Below are positions 16,480 to 24,181 of a stretch of 64,000 bases of DNA, in pieces (positions within the stretch are counted from its first letter, which is position 1; each line of letters begins with the position of its first letter). The DNA lies in assembly GCA_034927815.1 (NCBI GenBank), contig JAYFPK010000015.1:1-64000 (forward strand), in the 5' to 3' direction. A program made the position numbers and the translations under genes. Source of the stretch: Limiplasma sp034927815 (GTDB lineage: Bacteria; Bacillota; Clostridia; Christensenellales; Aristaeellaceae). Below the pieces are notes generated by a model. That model was not told where the DNA came from, ran no database searches, and saw only the letters and a list, made by a program, of their open reading frames with translations.

Positions 16480-17598
16480 TTAGGAGAATAGTCCTGCAAG
16501 AAGCGTTGTGGTTTGCTCTCGAATGGCGGGGGTATTATGCGCGTACCGCCACGTCATGGACACTTTGGCATGGCCTAGCCGTTCCTGAATGTCGATTGGA
16601 TTCACCCCTGCTTCCAACAGCATGGTTGCATGGGTGTGCCGTAAGGTGTGGAAATCGAATTGCGGCATGTTTAACTGCGTGTGTATCATGCGGTTCAGAT
16701 GTTGCGTTACCCTTGGCTGGATGTACGTACCATCTTCTCGCGTATTAACCAGCCAAATGGGTGTACCTTTGCTGCCAAGCTGTCGCTTCTCATTCACGCA
16801 TACCTGACGGTACCGCTCCCCATAGTATTCCCTCCCCCGCTGCTGCCGCCCATGCTCCTTCTTCAATAGAATCAAGAGCGCCGGGTCAACGCTAATCGTG
16901 CGGAAGGAATCATACTTTGGGTCAGAAAACATCCAACAGCCTTCCTCTTGGCTCCATTGCACCTGCTTGCGAACGGATATGGTTTGCCTCTCAAAATCAA
17001 CATCTTCCCAAGAGAGCGCAAAGGCTTCTCCCAGCCGCAAGCCCAGATGATATCCCAAATGCAATGGAACATGGTAAGAGTGTTCAAACGGAAAGCGTTG
17101 TAGGACAGCCTCCCTCTGTTCAGTAACGAGTACAGAACGCATCTTCCTTCTTGTAGGGATGGTCGCTTGCGCCCTCCAAATTTGGCAAGCGCACCATAAT
17201 CATCGGATTTACCGCCAGGAAATCCGCTGACGTGACCGCATAGCTGAACACCCCTGACAGAATACCCTTGAGAACGCTTAAGCTATTGCGGCTATACCCA
17301 TCGTTGAAACACTTGATTTTCTTTAACATAAGCTGTACAGGTCGTTTCTTTGAGGTTCACCGCGCAGTAATGCTTCATCCAGTAATCCAGGAAGTCCGCA
17401 AAGGACACATGAACAGGCGTACGTAATGGTGACCCCGCCCTAAGTGTATCCCGTATAAGCCTCGGTACCCGCCAGTTCCGCTTCCTTCTTTGTGAGATAA
17501 CCGCTCTTGGTGTGTTGCTTACGTTTTCCGTCAATGGATGCCGTTTCAAATCGATATTCCCAACCGTTACTTCGTTTTCTCAAGCTGATTGTAGGCAT
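16480..17598 (-). pseudogene. Tyrosine recombinase (integrase), frameshifted
   Basis: Read leftwards, the gene begins with MPTISLRKRSNGWEYRFETA at 17598, an arm-binding N-terminal domain, and runs to a TAG at 17442-17440 after EAELAGTEAYTGYT. The core-binding domain continues in a second frame (PVHVSFADFLDYWMKHYCAVNLKETT), then a third frame near 17320 (YSRNSLSVLKGILSGVFSYAV). The catalytic domain is in a further frame from about 17130. That domain still holds GLRLGE, HTLRHTHAT, LGHAKVSMTWRYAH, so Arg, His-x-x-Arg, His and Tyr are intact. At least three frameshifts and probably a small deletion near 17310 make the full protein impossible. Confidence 0.85.
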
Positions 17599-17825
17599 TG
17601 TTGTACCTCTTTCCTAATCAGCCACGAAAATATTGCCTCCAATCCTGATTTTCAACCCCATTATACCTATGGGTAACAAGTAGGGCAAGAAGGTGTAAAA
17701 TATAGATGAAGGCAGCCAAGCATTAGTCATTGTATCACTTGGGCGAAAACCAGCATCCCATCCCATCCAAACATCGACTCATTCCGCTCTTGAATATACG
17801 TTTCAGATAAATTTAGGCCTCACTC

Positions 17826-17854
17826 TTGACATTTTTTTAAATTTGTCCCATAAT
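17826..17854 (+). promoter_or_regulatory. Promoter of the island cargo genes
   Basis: TTGACA (17826-17831), exactly 17 bases, CATAAT (17849-17854), with an A/T-rich spacer. The transcript would start about 25 bases before the ATG at 17888. This is among the best sigma-A promoters in the window, so the cargo is probably expressed. Confidence 0.75.
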
Positions 17855-17887
17855 GTACTTGTAATTATCATGTAAAGGAGCACCATC

Positions 17888-18673
17888 ATGGATGTTTTCA
17901 AACTCGCTCTCGTGGATAACACCCCTTTTCAGTTTATAGCCTCCTGTATACAAAGGGCTTGTGGCGACCTGATTTTAGAAGATGTAAGGGTTCATGACCT
18001 TATAACAAAAAACAGTATCCCAACACGTATTTGGGATTTCATCTATTCCAGGCTCCATTTGAAAGCCACGCAAAGCAATGGACGATTTGAGGCTGTTATT
18101 GTAAAGCGTGGCCCCTGGGAGATGATTTTATTGTTGGATACCGTTACTGGCCTTCTCTTTTCAATTATGCGCGAGGAACGGTACAAACAACTCTGTATGG
18201 AATCACCAGAAAGTAGACGTTTTCATTACGCAAGATGTTTAGCGGGAGAATTCAACTCTGAATTGCCACCATTGGCGAAACAAATTAAACTACCTGGCAT
18301 AGACGATTCATATGAGCAAGCTGTAATTGAAAAAATTGTGACATCTATGCTTGATAGTTCCGGCTTTCCCACAGATTTAATAAAGCACCATGCCCTCGTG
18401 TTATTTAGTGCGCGTGACTTTGAAGTCCAATCTATTAGATGCGTCATGGTTGACAGGGACTTTGATATCATCGAACAAGTTTCGTGGAACAATCTTCTTT
18501 TGTTGACTGAAAGTGTTGTATCTGATACAGTCAACGAGCAGGATTCGCCACATGACAATCCAACCAGGGGTTTGAAACTCACACCGAAAGCCATGAAGAA
18601 GCAAGAGCAGCAGTTGCTAAAATATCAGAAAGACAACCAAAATACAATAACCATAGGGCAGCAAGGGGAATAA
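17888..18673 (+). CDS. Uncharacterised island protein paired with ImmA/IrrE gene
   Basis: A 261-residue soluble protein with no signal peptide and no motif I can assign with certainty; it resembles what I remember of the DUF5986 family. It has an N-terminal alpha/beta part with FEAVIVKRGPWEMILLLD near residue 70, a middle helical part, and a second beta stretch (HHALVLFSARDFEVQSIRCVMVD). A polar, Lys/Gln-rich tail ends in NTITIGQQGE. AAAGGAG precedes the ATG by 7 bases. The XRE/ImmA gene starts 24 bases after its stop, so the two are one operon. A toxin, defence effector or ImmA substrate are all possible; none is shown. Confidence 0.6.
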   Translation: MDVFKLALVDNTPFQFIASCIQRACGDLILEDVRVHDLITKNSIPTRIWDFIYSRLHLKATQSNGRFEAVIVKRGPWEMILLLDTVTGLLFSIMREERYKQLCMESPESRRFHYARCLAGEFNSELPPLAKQIKLPGIDDSYEQAVIEKIVTSMLDSSGFPTDLIKHHALVLFSARDFEVQSIRCVMVDRDFDIIEQVSWNNLLLLTESVVSDTVNEQDSPHDNPTRGLKLTPKAMKKQEQQLLKYQKDNQNTITIGQQGE

Positions 18674-18697
18674 CTCCATTAAACAAAGGGGATATAT

Positions 18698-19870
18698 ATG
18701 TCAAAGCAGAAGCATTTCAATGGTGGGAGGCTTAAAGCAGCTCGCACCTATAGAGGTATGACTATAGCCGAATTAGCTGAAAAAATCGGTTTGCAACGGC
18801 AGACCATTTCTTTATATGAAAGCAGTCAAATCAAATCTCCCGAGTTTAGTGTGATAAAAAGCATTTCGGATGAGCTTGATTTCCCAACCGATTTTTTCCT
18901 TGAAGAAAATAGACTTCACGTGGAGACTGGCTCCACATACTTTAGAGCATTGCTTACCACAAATAAAAAATACCGCAATGAGCAAATTCAAAAAATGGAG
19001 TTGCTCACCCAAATATATCAATTTCTAAAAGAATATATTGACTTTCCCGCCTTGCAGCTTCCTCAAATCCCCGACAAAGTCACAGCCGAAGAAGCTGCCC
19101 ATTTACTCCGATTGGAATGGAACCTTGCAGACCGTCCGATTGATAATATAGTCTATCACGTTGAAAAGCACGGTATTTTGGTCACATCTTTTGAAACCTC
19201 TACAAATGATGTTGATGCCTTTAGTCAAATGTTGACGATTGGCGATAATTCAGAATATTTGATTGCTTATTCGAAAAACAAGACTTCTACTCCACGAATT
19301 CATTTTGATATCGCCCATGAACTTGGGCATATACTTTTGCACGAGTGGACTGAAGACATTGAGGCTCTTGATAAAGAAGATTTTCGGGAGAGAGAACAAC
19401 AAGCTCATTCTTTTGCTGCGGCTTTTTTACTTCCCAAAAAAGCTTTTGAGCGTGATCTAGGAGCTTATGCATCGAATCTCCAATACTATGTGGAATTAAA
19501 GAAAAAGTGGAAAGTCTCAATTTCTGCGATGATTCGTCGTGCTTATAATTTAGGAAAAGTCGATTACAATACATATCAGCGCCTAATGCGTATGATGCAA
19601 AAACAGGGAATAAAAAAACAGGAACCATTAGACGATGTTCTCATTACCGCCGCTCCCTCCCTATTTAGTACATCTGTGAGGATGCTGCTTGATGACGGCA
19701 TCTTCTCAACCCCGGAGTTTTTAGACGAATTGTCACGCTTCACAGGCCTTTCGCTATACGGAAAAGAGATCGAGTTTTTGCTGGGCTTGCCCAAGGGCAC
19801 CTTGGAGATCAACAACATCATAGAATTTCCTTTAAAACTCAAAACTCACGTTGGTGAGGCTATTTTCTAA
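18698..19870 (+). CDS. XRE helix-turn-helix / ImmA-IrrE metallopeptidase
   Basis: A 390-residue two-domain protein. Residues 7-65 form an XRE helix-turn-helix (RLKAARTYRGMTIAELAEK). From about 150 to 270 lies a COG2856 ImmA/IrrE zinc protease domain with HELGH at 207-211 and the downstream EQQAHSFAAAFLLP helix that supplies the third ligand. A C-terminal domain of about 100 residues follows. ImmA cleaves the repressor of ICEBs1 and IrrE/DdrO act in DNA damage; fused XRE-ImmA proteins also occur as antitoxin-like partners. Here it probably controls its own operon and the upstream partner. Confidence 0.85.
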   Translation: MSKQKHFNGGRLKAARTYRGMTIAELAEKIGLQRQTISLYESSQIKSPEFSVIKSISDELDFPTDFFLEENRLHVETGSTYFRALLTTNKKYRNEQIQKMELLTQIYQFLKEYIDFPALQLPQIPDKVTAEEAAHLLRLEWNLADRPIDNIVYHVEKHGILVTSFETSTNDVDAFSQMLTIGDNSEYLIAYSKNKTSTPRIHFDIAHELGHILLHEWTEDIEALDKEDFREREQQAHSFAAAFLLPKKAFERDLGAYASNLQYYVELKKKWKVSISAMIRRAYNLGKVDYNTYQRLMRMMQKQGIKKQEPLDDVLITAAPSLFSTSVRMLLDDGIFSTPEFLDELSRFTGLSLYGKEIEFLLGLPKGTLEINNIIEFPLKLKTHVGEAIF

Positions 19871-19889
19871 AAGTAATATCCAGAAGCAT

Positions 19890-20325
19890 TTAGGCGATGT
19901 TTTCTGCATATTCTTTGACCAGCTTATAAAAGTTAGTTTTTGGAGACCTAGAAGGTTCATTGAATCTTTGGCGACCATCTTGTCTCCCTTCCATTGTTCA
20001 TAATCATTGGCAAAGCCTACCGGGTACGTTACAGCGGGCCGCCCGATGTGCTTGCCTTGCTCCAACGCTCTGTCAATCCCTTGCCGCTGGCGGGCCTTTG
20101 TATTGACCCTTTCCTTTTCAGCCACATAGGAAAGAATCTCCAACACCAAACGGGCAATGAACTGTCCGTCAAGGTTATCGGCTGCCGTTTTTGTGGTGTC
20201 CAGTAACGGCATATCCAAAACCTTAATGTTCACATGCTTCTCTTGGGTTATATGCTTCCACTCATTCAAAATGGTGGCATGGTTGCGGCCCGGCCTATCA
20301 ATGCTTATATGATGAGCGTATCACC
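19890..20325 (-). pseudogene. Serine recombinase (resolvase) remnant
   Basis: Read leftwards, resolvase-type sequence begins abruptly at GDTLII (20325). One missing base then shifts it into SIDRPGRNHATILNEWKHIT, VLDMPLLDTTKTAADNLDGQFIARLVLEILSYVAEKER and the GRPAV stretch. A second frameshift falls after MNLLGLQK: the correct frame would continue TNFYKLVKEYAENIA and stop at 19890. The N-terminal catalytic Ser region is missing altogether, and the bases beyond 20325 are unrelated, so a recombination break lies there. It is nonfunctional. It converges on the ImmA gene with a 19-base gap. Confidence 0.8.
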
Positions 20326-20800
20326 CGAACACAAATGGGATGACAAGGTCTAGTACTTTATAACCAAACGGAGGTACATGACTGGGCGGATATTGTGACC
20401 ATCGCCCCAAGGAGTCGCACCGTTGGCCTTCAATCAGGCGGCTCGGTGGTTGTGGCAAGCTTACATGGCGATGGGGAGGGCACTGTAAAGAGAGGGAAGG
20501 TCGGCGCCATCCTAAGGCTTTCCATCGGGTAGGCGGAAAAAGCCGCGGCCCGAAGACGAGTACATCTCCTTGTTGGAATCCCCGGGGCGGGTGAACCCGC
20601 CCCGGGGATTTTCGGGCCTATCTCCTATCTCCCATGCCCACTCATGCCCCCCCAAGGCGCGGGTACGCCGCCCTCCTCCCCTTTCCGCTCCGGGCAAAAA
20701 AATGGCCGGAAAAAAATCAAATTGGCAAAACTCCGTACCTCCGGCGGTTCAGCCGCACAAACCGGGCGGCTCTCCCCCATCCCCTCCGTCTTCAAAGGCC
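20326..20800. other. Gap without a recognisable gene
   Basis: No open frame here resembles a known protein. Composition returns from AT-rich to GC-rich at about 20350-20400, marking the right side of the island. The only structured part is the strong hairpin at 20577-20610. The stretch 20620-20800 is C-rich and appears to be plain downstream sequence of the DtxR-type gene. Confidence 0.5.
20577..20613 (+). terminator. Orphan terminator-like hairpin
   Basis: AATCCCCGGGGCGGG (20577-20591) pairs with CCCGCCCCGGGGATT (20596-20610) around TGAA, followed by TTT. No plus-strand gene is visible before it, so it may end an unrecognised small RNA or be left from a lost gene. Confidence 0.55.
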
Positions 20801-21307
20801 TCAAGGCTTCCCGCTGTCCGATCCCCAGGCCTTTTCCCGAAACGCTTCATACCGCCTTTTTGCCTCCCCGTCCTGCGTGAAAAAGGCCAGCAGGATTTGC
20901 AGCTGAAAAACGGTGTCCCTCTCCAGGGAATGCTCCACAAGCTCCGCTTCCTCCAGGGGATTCGGGTTCCCGATGAACCCCAGGAACCGCTCCACAATAT
21001 CATGGCGCTTGAGGAGGTACGCGCCTTTTTCCTTGCCCTTCCCGGTGAGGAGGATGCTGTCATAACGGTCATATTCCAGGTAGCCCAGATCCACAAGCCG
21101 GAAAATCATCTTGGAGGCGGAGGAAGGCTTGACGTGCAGCGCCCCGGAGAGCTTGCCGACCCTGGCATAACCGCTCTCAAGGCTCAACCTGTACACCATC
21201 TCCAGATAATCCTCCAGCGCCGGCGTCATCCGGCCCTCGCTCCGGTTGGCAAGCTGATAGCCGCGGACGGTCCGAAAGCCCGCACCCGTTGTCTTGTCCA
21301 TAGGCAT
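20801..21307 (-). CDS. DtxR/MntR family metal-dependent regulator
   Basis: A 168-residue repressor. After an N-terminal extension of about 26 residues comes the winged helix (MTPALEDYLEMVYRLSLESG then VKPSSASKMIFRLVDLGYLE). The dimer and metal-binding helices follow (HDIVERFLGFIG and AELVEHSLERD). No SH3 domain is present, so it is of the short MntR-like form. It is divergent from feoAB and probably represses it with iron or manganese bound. GGGAGG 6 bases before the ATG supports 21307; a shorter start at 21229 is possible. Confidence 0.85.
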   Translation of the reverse strand: MPMDKTTGAGFRTVRGYQLANRSEGRMTPALEDYLEMVYRLSLESGYARVGKLSGALHVKPSSASKMIFRLVDLGYLEYDRYDSILLTGKGKEKGAYLLKRHDIVERFLGFIGNPNPLEEAELVEHSLERDTVFQLQILLAFFTQDGEAKRRYEAFREKAWGSDSGKP

Positions 21308-21368
21308 CGGCCCCCTCCCACATTTTTAGCAGTATATTCGGAACGCTTTTCCTTTAGCCTCATAGGAT

Positions 21369-21399
21369 TAGCCATGGGAAACGCTGTTTCTCATGGCTA
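21369..21399. promoter_or_regulatory. Dyad between the DtxR gene and feoA
   Basis: TAGCCATGGGAAAC (21369-21382) is the inverted copy, with one mismatch, of GTTTCTCATGGCTA (21386-21399). It is the only strong symmetry in the divergent gap and is followed by TTGTTTTG. It could be the operator of the DtxR-type regulator or, as RNA, a terminator-like attenuator of feoAB. A TTAGCC copy at about 21353-21358 lies just upstream. Confidence 0.5.
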
Positions 21400-21427
21400 T
21401 TGTTTTGAAAAGTGGGAGGCAACCACA

Positions 21428-21682
21428 GTGGAGGCAAACGAAATTCCGCTGAACCAACTGCCTGTTGGCAAAGCGGCCAAAGTCATCGCACTGATATCAA
21501 AAGGCCCCGGACGGCGGCGTATTTTAGACCTTGGGATCACGGAGGGCGCCCGGGTGGAACCGCTCTTTCCCAGCCCCTCTGGAAACCCGGTGGCTTACCT
21601 GATCCGGGGGGCCGTTATCGCCCTGCGGGCGGAGGACGCTTCCAGGGTGATGGTTGTAGCGATCAAAAAGGAAGGCAAATAG
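21428..21682 (+). CDS. feoA: Ferrous iron transport protein FeoA
   Basis: An 84-residue cytoplasmic protein with the small SH3-like FeoA fold: LNQLPVGKAAKVIAL, RRRILDLGITEGARVE, and a closing strand ending in AEDASRVMVVAI. It is thought to assist FeoB. The GTG at 21428 has GGGAGG 8 bases before it and gives the usual length; the frame remains open far upstream without coding sense. Its stop overlaps the AGGAGGGG ribosome site of feoB, so the two are coupled. Confidence 0.9.
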   Translation: MEANEIPLNQLPVGKAAKVIALISKGPGRRRILDLGITEGARVEPLFPSPSGNPVAYLIRGAVIALRAEDASRVMVVAIKKEGK

Positions 21683-21695
21683 GAGGGGTATTTCC

Positions 21696-23849
21696 ATGGA
21701 TTTGGCAAGCCAACCGGCGCGGTCCGGCGCGCGAAGCGTTGAAGGGCTCCGCGTTGCAAAGAAATCCTCGGAGGATAAGGTGGTGGCCCTGGGGGGAAAT
21801 CCCAACGTGGGAAAGAGCACGGTATTCAACAGCTTGACGGGGCTGAACCAGCATACGGGCAACTGGCCGGGCAAAACGGTTGTGAACGCCCAGGGGCGTT
21901 ACCGGTTTGAAAATCAAAACTTTATCATGGTGGATATCCCCGGTACGTATTCATTGATGGCGAACTCCGCGGAGGAAGAAATCGCGCGGGATTTCATCTG
22001 CTTCGGGGACCCCGACGTCACGGTGATCGTGGCGGACGCCACCTGCCTGGAGCGAAACCTGAACCTGGTGCTCCAAGTGATGGAAATCACCCACAGGGTG
22101 GTATTGTGCGTCAACCTGATGGACGAGGCGCGCAAGAAGCGCATTCATATTGATCTGCAAAAGCTATCCGGGGAGCTTGGCATCCCGGTGGTCGGGGCCA
22201 CTGCCCGCAGCGGCAAAGGGCTCCGGGACCTGATGGCCTGCGTAAGCCAAACCGCCCAGGACCCCCAGGCGCTTCATCCCCTGGCCGTGCCTTATGGCGA
22301 TGCGATTGAGCAGGCCGTAGCCATGGTGGAACCGGCTGTGAGGCGCGCGGTACAGGGGCACCTCAATAGCCGCTGGGCCGCCTTGCGGCTGCTGGAGGAA
22401 GACCAAAGCCTCATGGCCTCCATCAAGAAATACCTGGGGTATGACATTCTGGAGGACCCGGAGGTCGCGGCAGCGCGGCGGGAGGCTGTGGAGTTTTTGG
22501 CGCAAGAGGGTATTTCTCCCGAGAATGTGAGAGATCAGGTGGTGACTGCCATCGTCCGGAGCTGCGAGCGCATCGCGGGGAGCGTAGTCACCCTGGAAGA
22601 CGAGCGCTACCATGCCCGGGACCGGAGGGTGGATAGAATCCTGACCTCAAAGAGCACCGGCATCCCCATCATGATCCTGATGCTGTTCGGGATCTTCTGG
22701 ATCACGATCACAGGCGCCAACGTGCCCTCTTCCTTGCTGGCGGAGGGGCTATTCTCCCTCATGGACCCGCTGCACCGCTTCTTCCAGGCGGTGGCCGCGC
22801 CCGCCTGGCTCTCGGGCCTGCTGGTGGACGGCGTCTACAAAACCCTGGCGTGGGTGATATCCGTAATGCTGCCGCCCATGGCCATCTTCTTCCCGCTGTT
22901 TACGCTGCTGGAGGACCTGGGGTATTTGCCCCGGGTGGCCTTCAACCTTGATAATTATTTCCGAAAGGCATGCGCCCACGGAAAGCAGGCGCTGACCATG
23001 TGCATGGGCTTCGGCTGCAACGCCTGCGGCGTGATCGGCTGCCGGATCATCGATTCCCCCCGGGAGCGCCTCATCGCCATCCTCACCAACAACTTCGTCC
23101 CATGCAACGGCAGATTCCCCACCCTGATCGCCATCATCACCATGTTCTTCGCCGGGGCTTTGGGCGGGGCGCTTGGCTCCGTCACCTCCACGCTTCTGCT
23201 CACCGGGGTGATCGTGCTGGGGGTGGCGGCGACGCTGCTGATCTCCAAGCTGCTGTCCAAAACCATCCTCAAGGGCGTACCCTCTTCGTTCCAGCTGGAA
23301 TTGCCGCCTTACCGCCGTCCCCAGATCGGCAAGGTCATTTTGCGCTCCATTTTGGACAGGACGCTCTTTGTCCTGGGGCGGGCGGTGGCCGTGGCCGCGC
23401 CGGCGGGGCTGGTGATCTGGCTGCTGGCGAATCTGCACATTGGGGAGATGAGCCTGCTGGCCGCATGCGCGGGCTTCCTGGACCCCTTTGCCCGTTTGAT
23501 GGGGCTGGACGGCTACATCCTGATGGCGTTCATCCTCGGCTTTCCCGCCAACGAGGTCGTCATCCCCATTTTGATTATGAGTTACACCGCAACGGGATCG
23601 CTGGTGGAGCTGGATAGCCTGGCGGAGCTGCACGCGCTTTTCCTAAGCCACGGATGGACATGGGTCACCGCCGTGTGCGCCATGCTGTTCTCCCTGATGC
23701 ACTGGCCCTGCGGTACGGCTCTGCTGACCATCAAAAAGGAAACCCAGAGCGCAAAATGGACCCTGGCCGCCTTTGCCATCCCCACTCTTGCCGGCGTCGC
23801 GCTGTGCATGATCGTGGCGGGCGTGGCCCGCCTGTTGGGCCTTGCCTAA
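21696..23849 (+). CDS. feoB: Ferrous iron transporter FeoB
   Basis: A 717-residue membrane iron(II) transporter. The N-terminal G protein has GNPNVGKST (34-42), DIPGTYSL and NLMDE. A helical guanine-dissociation-inhibitor-like domain (about 190-300) follows. The membrane part begins near 320 and contains two Gate repeats with the Cys-bearing CMGFGCNACGVIGC and a later GFPANEVVIPI. Length is normal. It imports iron under low-oxygen conditions and is probably repressed by the divergent DtxR-type protein. No FeoC gene follows. Confidence 0.96.
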   Translation: MDLASQPARSGARSVEGLRVAKKSSEDKVVALGGNPNVGKSTVFNSLTGLNQHTGNWPGKTVVNAQGRYRFENQNFIMVDIPGTYSLMANSAEEEIARDFICFGDPDVTVIVADATCLERNLNLVLQVMEITHRVVLCVNLMDEARKKRIHIDLQKLSGELGIPVVGATARSGKGLRDLMACVSQTAQDPQALHPLAVPYGDAIEQAVAMVEPAVRRAVQGHLNSRWAALRLLEEDQSLMASIKKYLGYDILEDPEVAAARREAVEFLAQEGISPENVRDQVVTAIVRSCERIAGSVVTLEDERYHARDRRVDRILTSKSTGIPIMILMLFGIFWITITGANVPSSLLAEGLFSLMDPLHRFFQAVAAPAWLSGLLVDGVYKTLAWVISVMLPPMAIFFPLFTLLEDLGYLPRVAFNLDNYFRKACAHGKQALTMCMGFGCNACGVIGCRIIDSPRERLIAILTNNFVPCNGRFPTLIAIITMFFAGALGGALGSVTSTLLLTGVIVLGVAATLLISKLLSKTILKGVPSSFQLELPPYRRPQIGKVILRSILDRTLFVLGRAVAVAAPAGLVIWLLANLHIGEMSLLAACAGFLDPFARLMGLDGYILMAFILGFPANEVVIPILIMSYTATGSLVELDSLAELHALFLSHGWTWVTAVCAMLFSLMHWPCGTALLTIKKETQSAKWTLAAFAIPTLAGVALCMIVAGVARLLGLA

Positions 23850-23877
23850 GGGGTTCTTCCCAGCGCCGTGTTCCGGG

Positions 23878-23910
23878 AGGGCTTTTCCCCTTTGGGTGAA
23901 AAGCCCTTTG
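23878..23910 (+). terminator. Intrinsic terminator after feoB
   Basis: AGGGCTTTTC (23878-23887) pairs with GAAAAGCCCT (23898-23907), followed by TTG. The U run is short, but the placement after feoB is right. Confidence 0.65.
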
Positions 23911-23945
23911 CCTCATGCGACTGGGAATCTTTGCAAATCCCATAG

Positions 23946-23994
23946 TAGAAATTTCAAGATTTAGCATGCAAAATTTCTAATTATCAGGTATAAT
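23946..23994 (+). promoter_or_regulatory. Promoter with inverted repeat, cyclic-di-GMP operon
   Basis: TAGAAATTT (23946-23954) and AAATTTCTA (23971-23979) are perfect inverted copies 16 bases apart. The right arm overlaps the expected -35 region of a TATAAT at 23989-23994. This looks like a regulator site that would block or recruit polymerase. Confidence 0.5.
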
Positions 23995-24181
23995 GAAGAC
24001 CTTGATGCCGCGGAAAGCGACAAAAAAATGCTTTATCCGCAGCCGGCCATGGATGGCAGCGCGAGGCCTCCACCTTCTTTTCCCCCGCATACACGCAGGC
24101 CGAACCAGTCATGGGAAATTCCTCCACAGCCAGGTTTATTCAAGGCTGGCTGTGACGCAACGGAGCGTGAATCATTCACAC
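23995..24181 (+). other. Long structured 5' leader
   Basis: About 180 transcribed bases precede the ATG at 24182. They include a 9-base-pair hairpin, CACAGCCAG (24125-24133) with CTGGCTGTG (24146-24154). I looked for cyclic-di-GMP riboswitch cores and do not see the conserved bases of class I or II. Confidence 0.4.

Larger units (their letters stand above)
16480..20325. mobile_element. Degenerate AT-rich integrative element remnant
   Basis: Base composition falls sharply against both flanks (many A/T-rich codons). The segment is bounded by a broken tyrosine integrase on the left and a broken serine recombinase on the right. Between them lies one intact two-gene cargo with its own promoter. 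No clear direct repeats or tRNA att site were found at the ends, so the borders are approximate. Confidence 0.65.

Noticed and set aside
23995..24181. A cyclic-di-GMP riboswitch in the leader of the GGDEF/HD-GYP gene
   Set aside because: The location is tempting, but the conserved class I and class II core bases were not found by eye.
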